A DNA stretch of 33,330 nucleotides from Verrucomicrobiota bacterium (GTDB taxonomy: Bacteria; Verrucomicrobiota; Verrucomicrobiia; Opitutales; Opitutaceae), in contig QQNC01000008.1 of assembly GCA_003402695.1 (NCBI GenBank), positions 1-33,330 of the forward strand, in the 5' to 3' direction. How positions within the stretch are numbered: the stretch's first letter is position 1; each line of letters begins with the position of its first letter. The position numbers and the translations under genes were made by a program. Below, piece by piece: positions 33,178 through 33,330 of this stretch. The notes beneath the pieces are model-generated. The model saw nothing but the letters and a program-made list of their open reading frames with translations, had not been told where the DNA came from and did no database searches.

Positions 33178-33237
33178 CCGGGGCGGAGGTCGCGCTCCGG
33201 CCGCCGCAGGCGCGACTCCTGGAGACCACACCGGACC

Positions 33238-33330
33238 ATGAAGCGAAAAATGAAGAGCGACTGGCCCGCCATCGCCGCGGCCGTGGCCGCCCGGATTTCG
33301 CCCGGGACGTTGCATCCGGGCGCGATGATG
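33238..33330 (+). CDS. Start of an unidentified protein (runs off the window)
   Basis: An ATG at 33238 opens a frame with no stop to the window end (31 codons: MKRKMKSDWPAIAAAVAARI, then SPGTLHPGAMM); a second ATG four codons later is possible. The position 60 bases after serS on the same strand and the coding-like third-position GC use support a real gene. The fragment precedes any diagnostic motif. A tRNA-Ile lysidine synthetase start would look similar, but this is a guess that I cannot support from the bases present. Confidence 0.5.
   Translation, partial: MKRKMKSDWPAIAAAVAARISPGTLHPGAMM

Overview
The window is GC-rich, densely packed bacterial DNA. It holds about 32 genes on both strands, one tRNA and several intergenic or in-frame repeats. 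It looks like Verrucomicrobiota, most likely Opitutaceae. Four things support this: a double-length UvrA of the type known from Chlamydia; a 51-residue basic protein like the small basic protein of the Planctomycetes-Verrucomicrobia-Chlamydiae group; LexA with 14-bp palindromic operators of the 5-N4-5 layout; and Gram-negative envelope enzymes (lipid A acyltransferase, heptosyltransferases). The family assignment is inference. I see no prophage, transposase, CRISPR array or rRNA. No stretch without an annotated gene exceeds about 330 bases.

Layout. 1-5.9 kb: 5' end of hemF, an S11 D,D-carboxypeptidase, a CbpA-type DnaJ protein, a lone cyclic-nucleotide-binding domain, prfC and an FAD monooxygenase. 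6-10 kb: RlmI-like rRNA methyltransferase, a lipoprotein/coiled-coil exported pair, and eno with a clear terminator. 10-12 kb: an ankyrin-type solenoid protein and two tandem stand-alone receiver domains. 12-18.6 kb: lexA and a giant uvrA in one apparent SOS operon. 18.7-21 kb: a GT4 glycosyltransferase overlapping a DeoR-type regulator, then a holin-family membrane protein. 21.2-23.8 kb: lpdA, tRNA-Arg(CCG), dedA and the small basic protein. 23.8-26.9 kb: cutA, rpoZ, smpB, thrB, a third stand-alone receiver and trmL. 26.9-33.3 kb: two peptide-ABC ATPases without permeases, an acyltransferase-glycosyltransferase fusion, a second GT9 enzyme, serS and the start of one more gene.

The most interesting signals are small-scale. 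(1) Four housekeeping genes or gene parts (rlmI, uvrA twice, the LpxL-GT9 fusion) carry short in-frame arrays of degenerate 7-base repeats, each with a different unit. They sit in linkers or surface-loop positions. (2) Two adjacent palindromes of the form CTATC-N4-GATAG lie directly before lexA. They look like LexA operators whose half-site differs from the published Verrucomicrobium motif. (3) Several hairpin repeat families occur, including one that supplies the stop codon of two unrelated genes and one that can fold as a perfect three-way junction. (4) Start codons are mostly preceded by pyrimidine-rich sequence with no Shine-Dalgarno motif.
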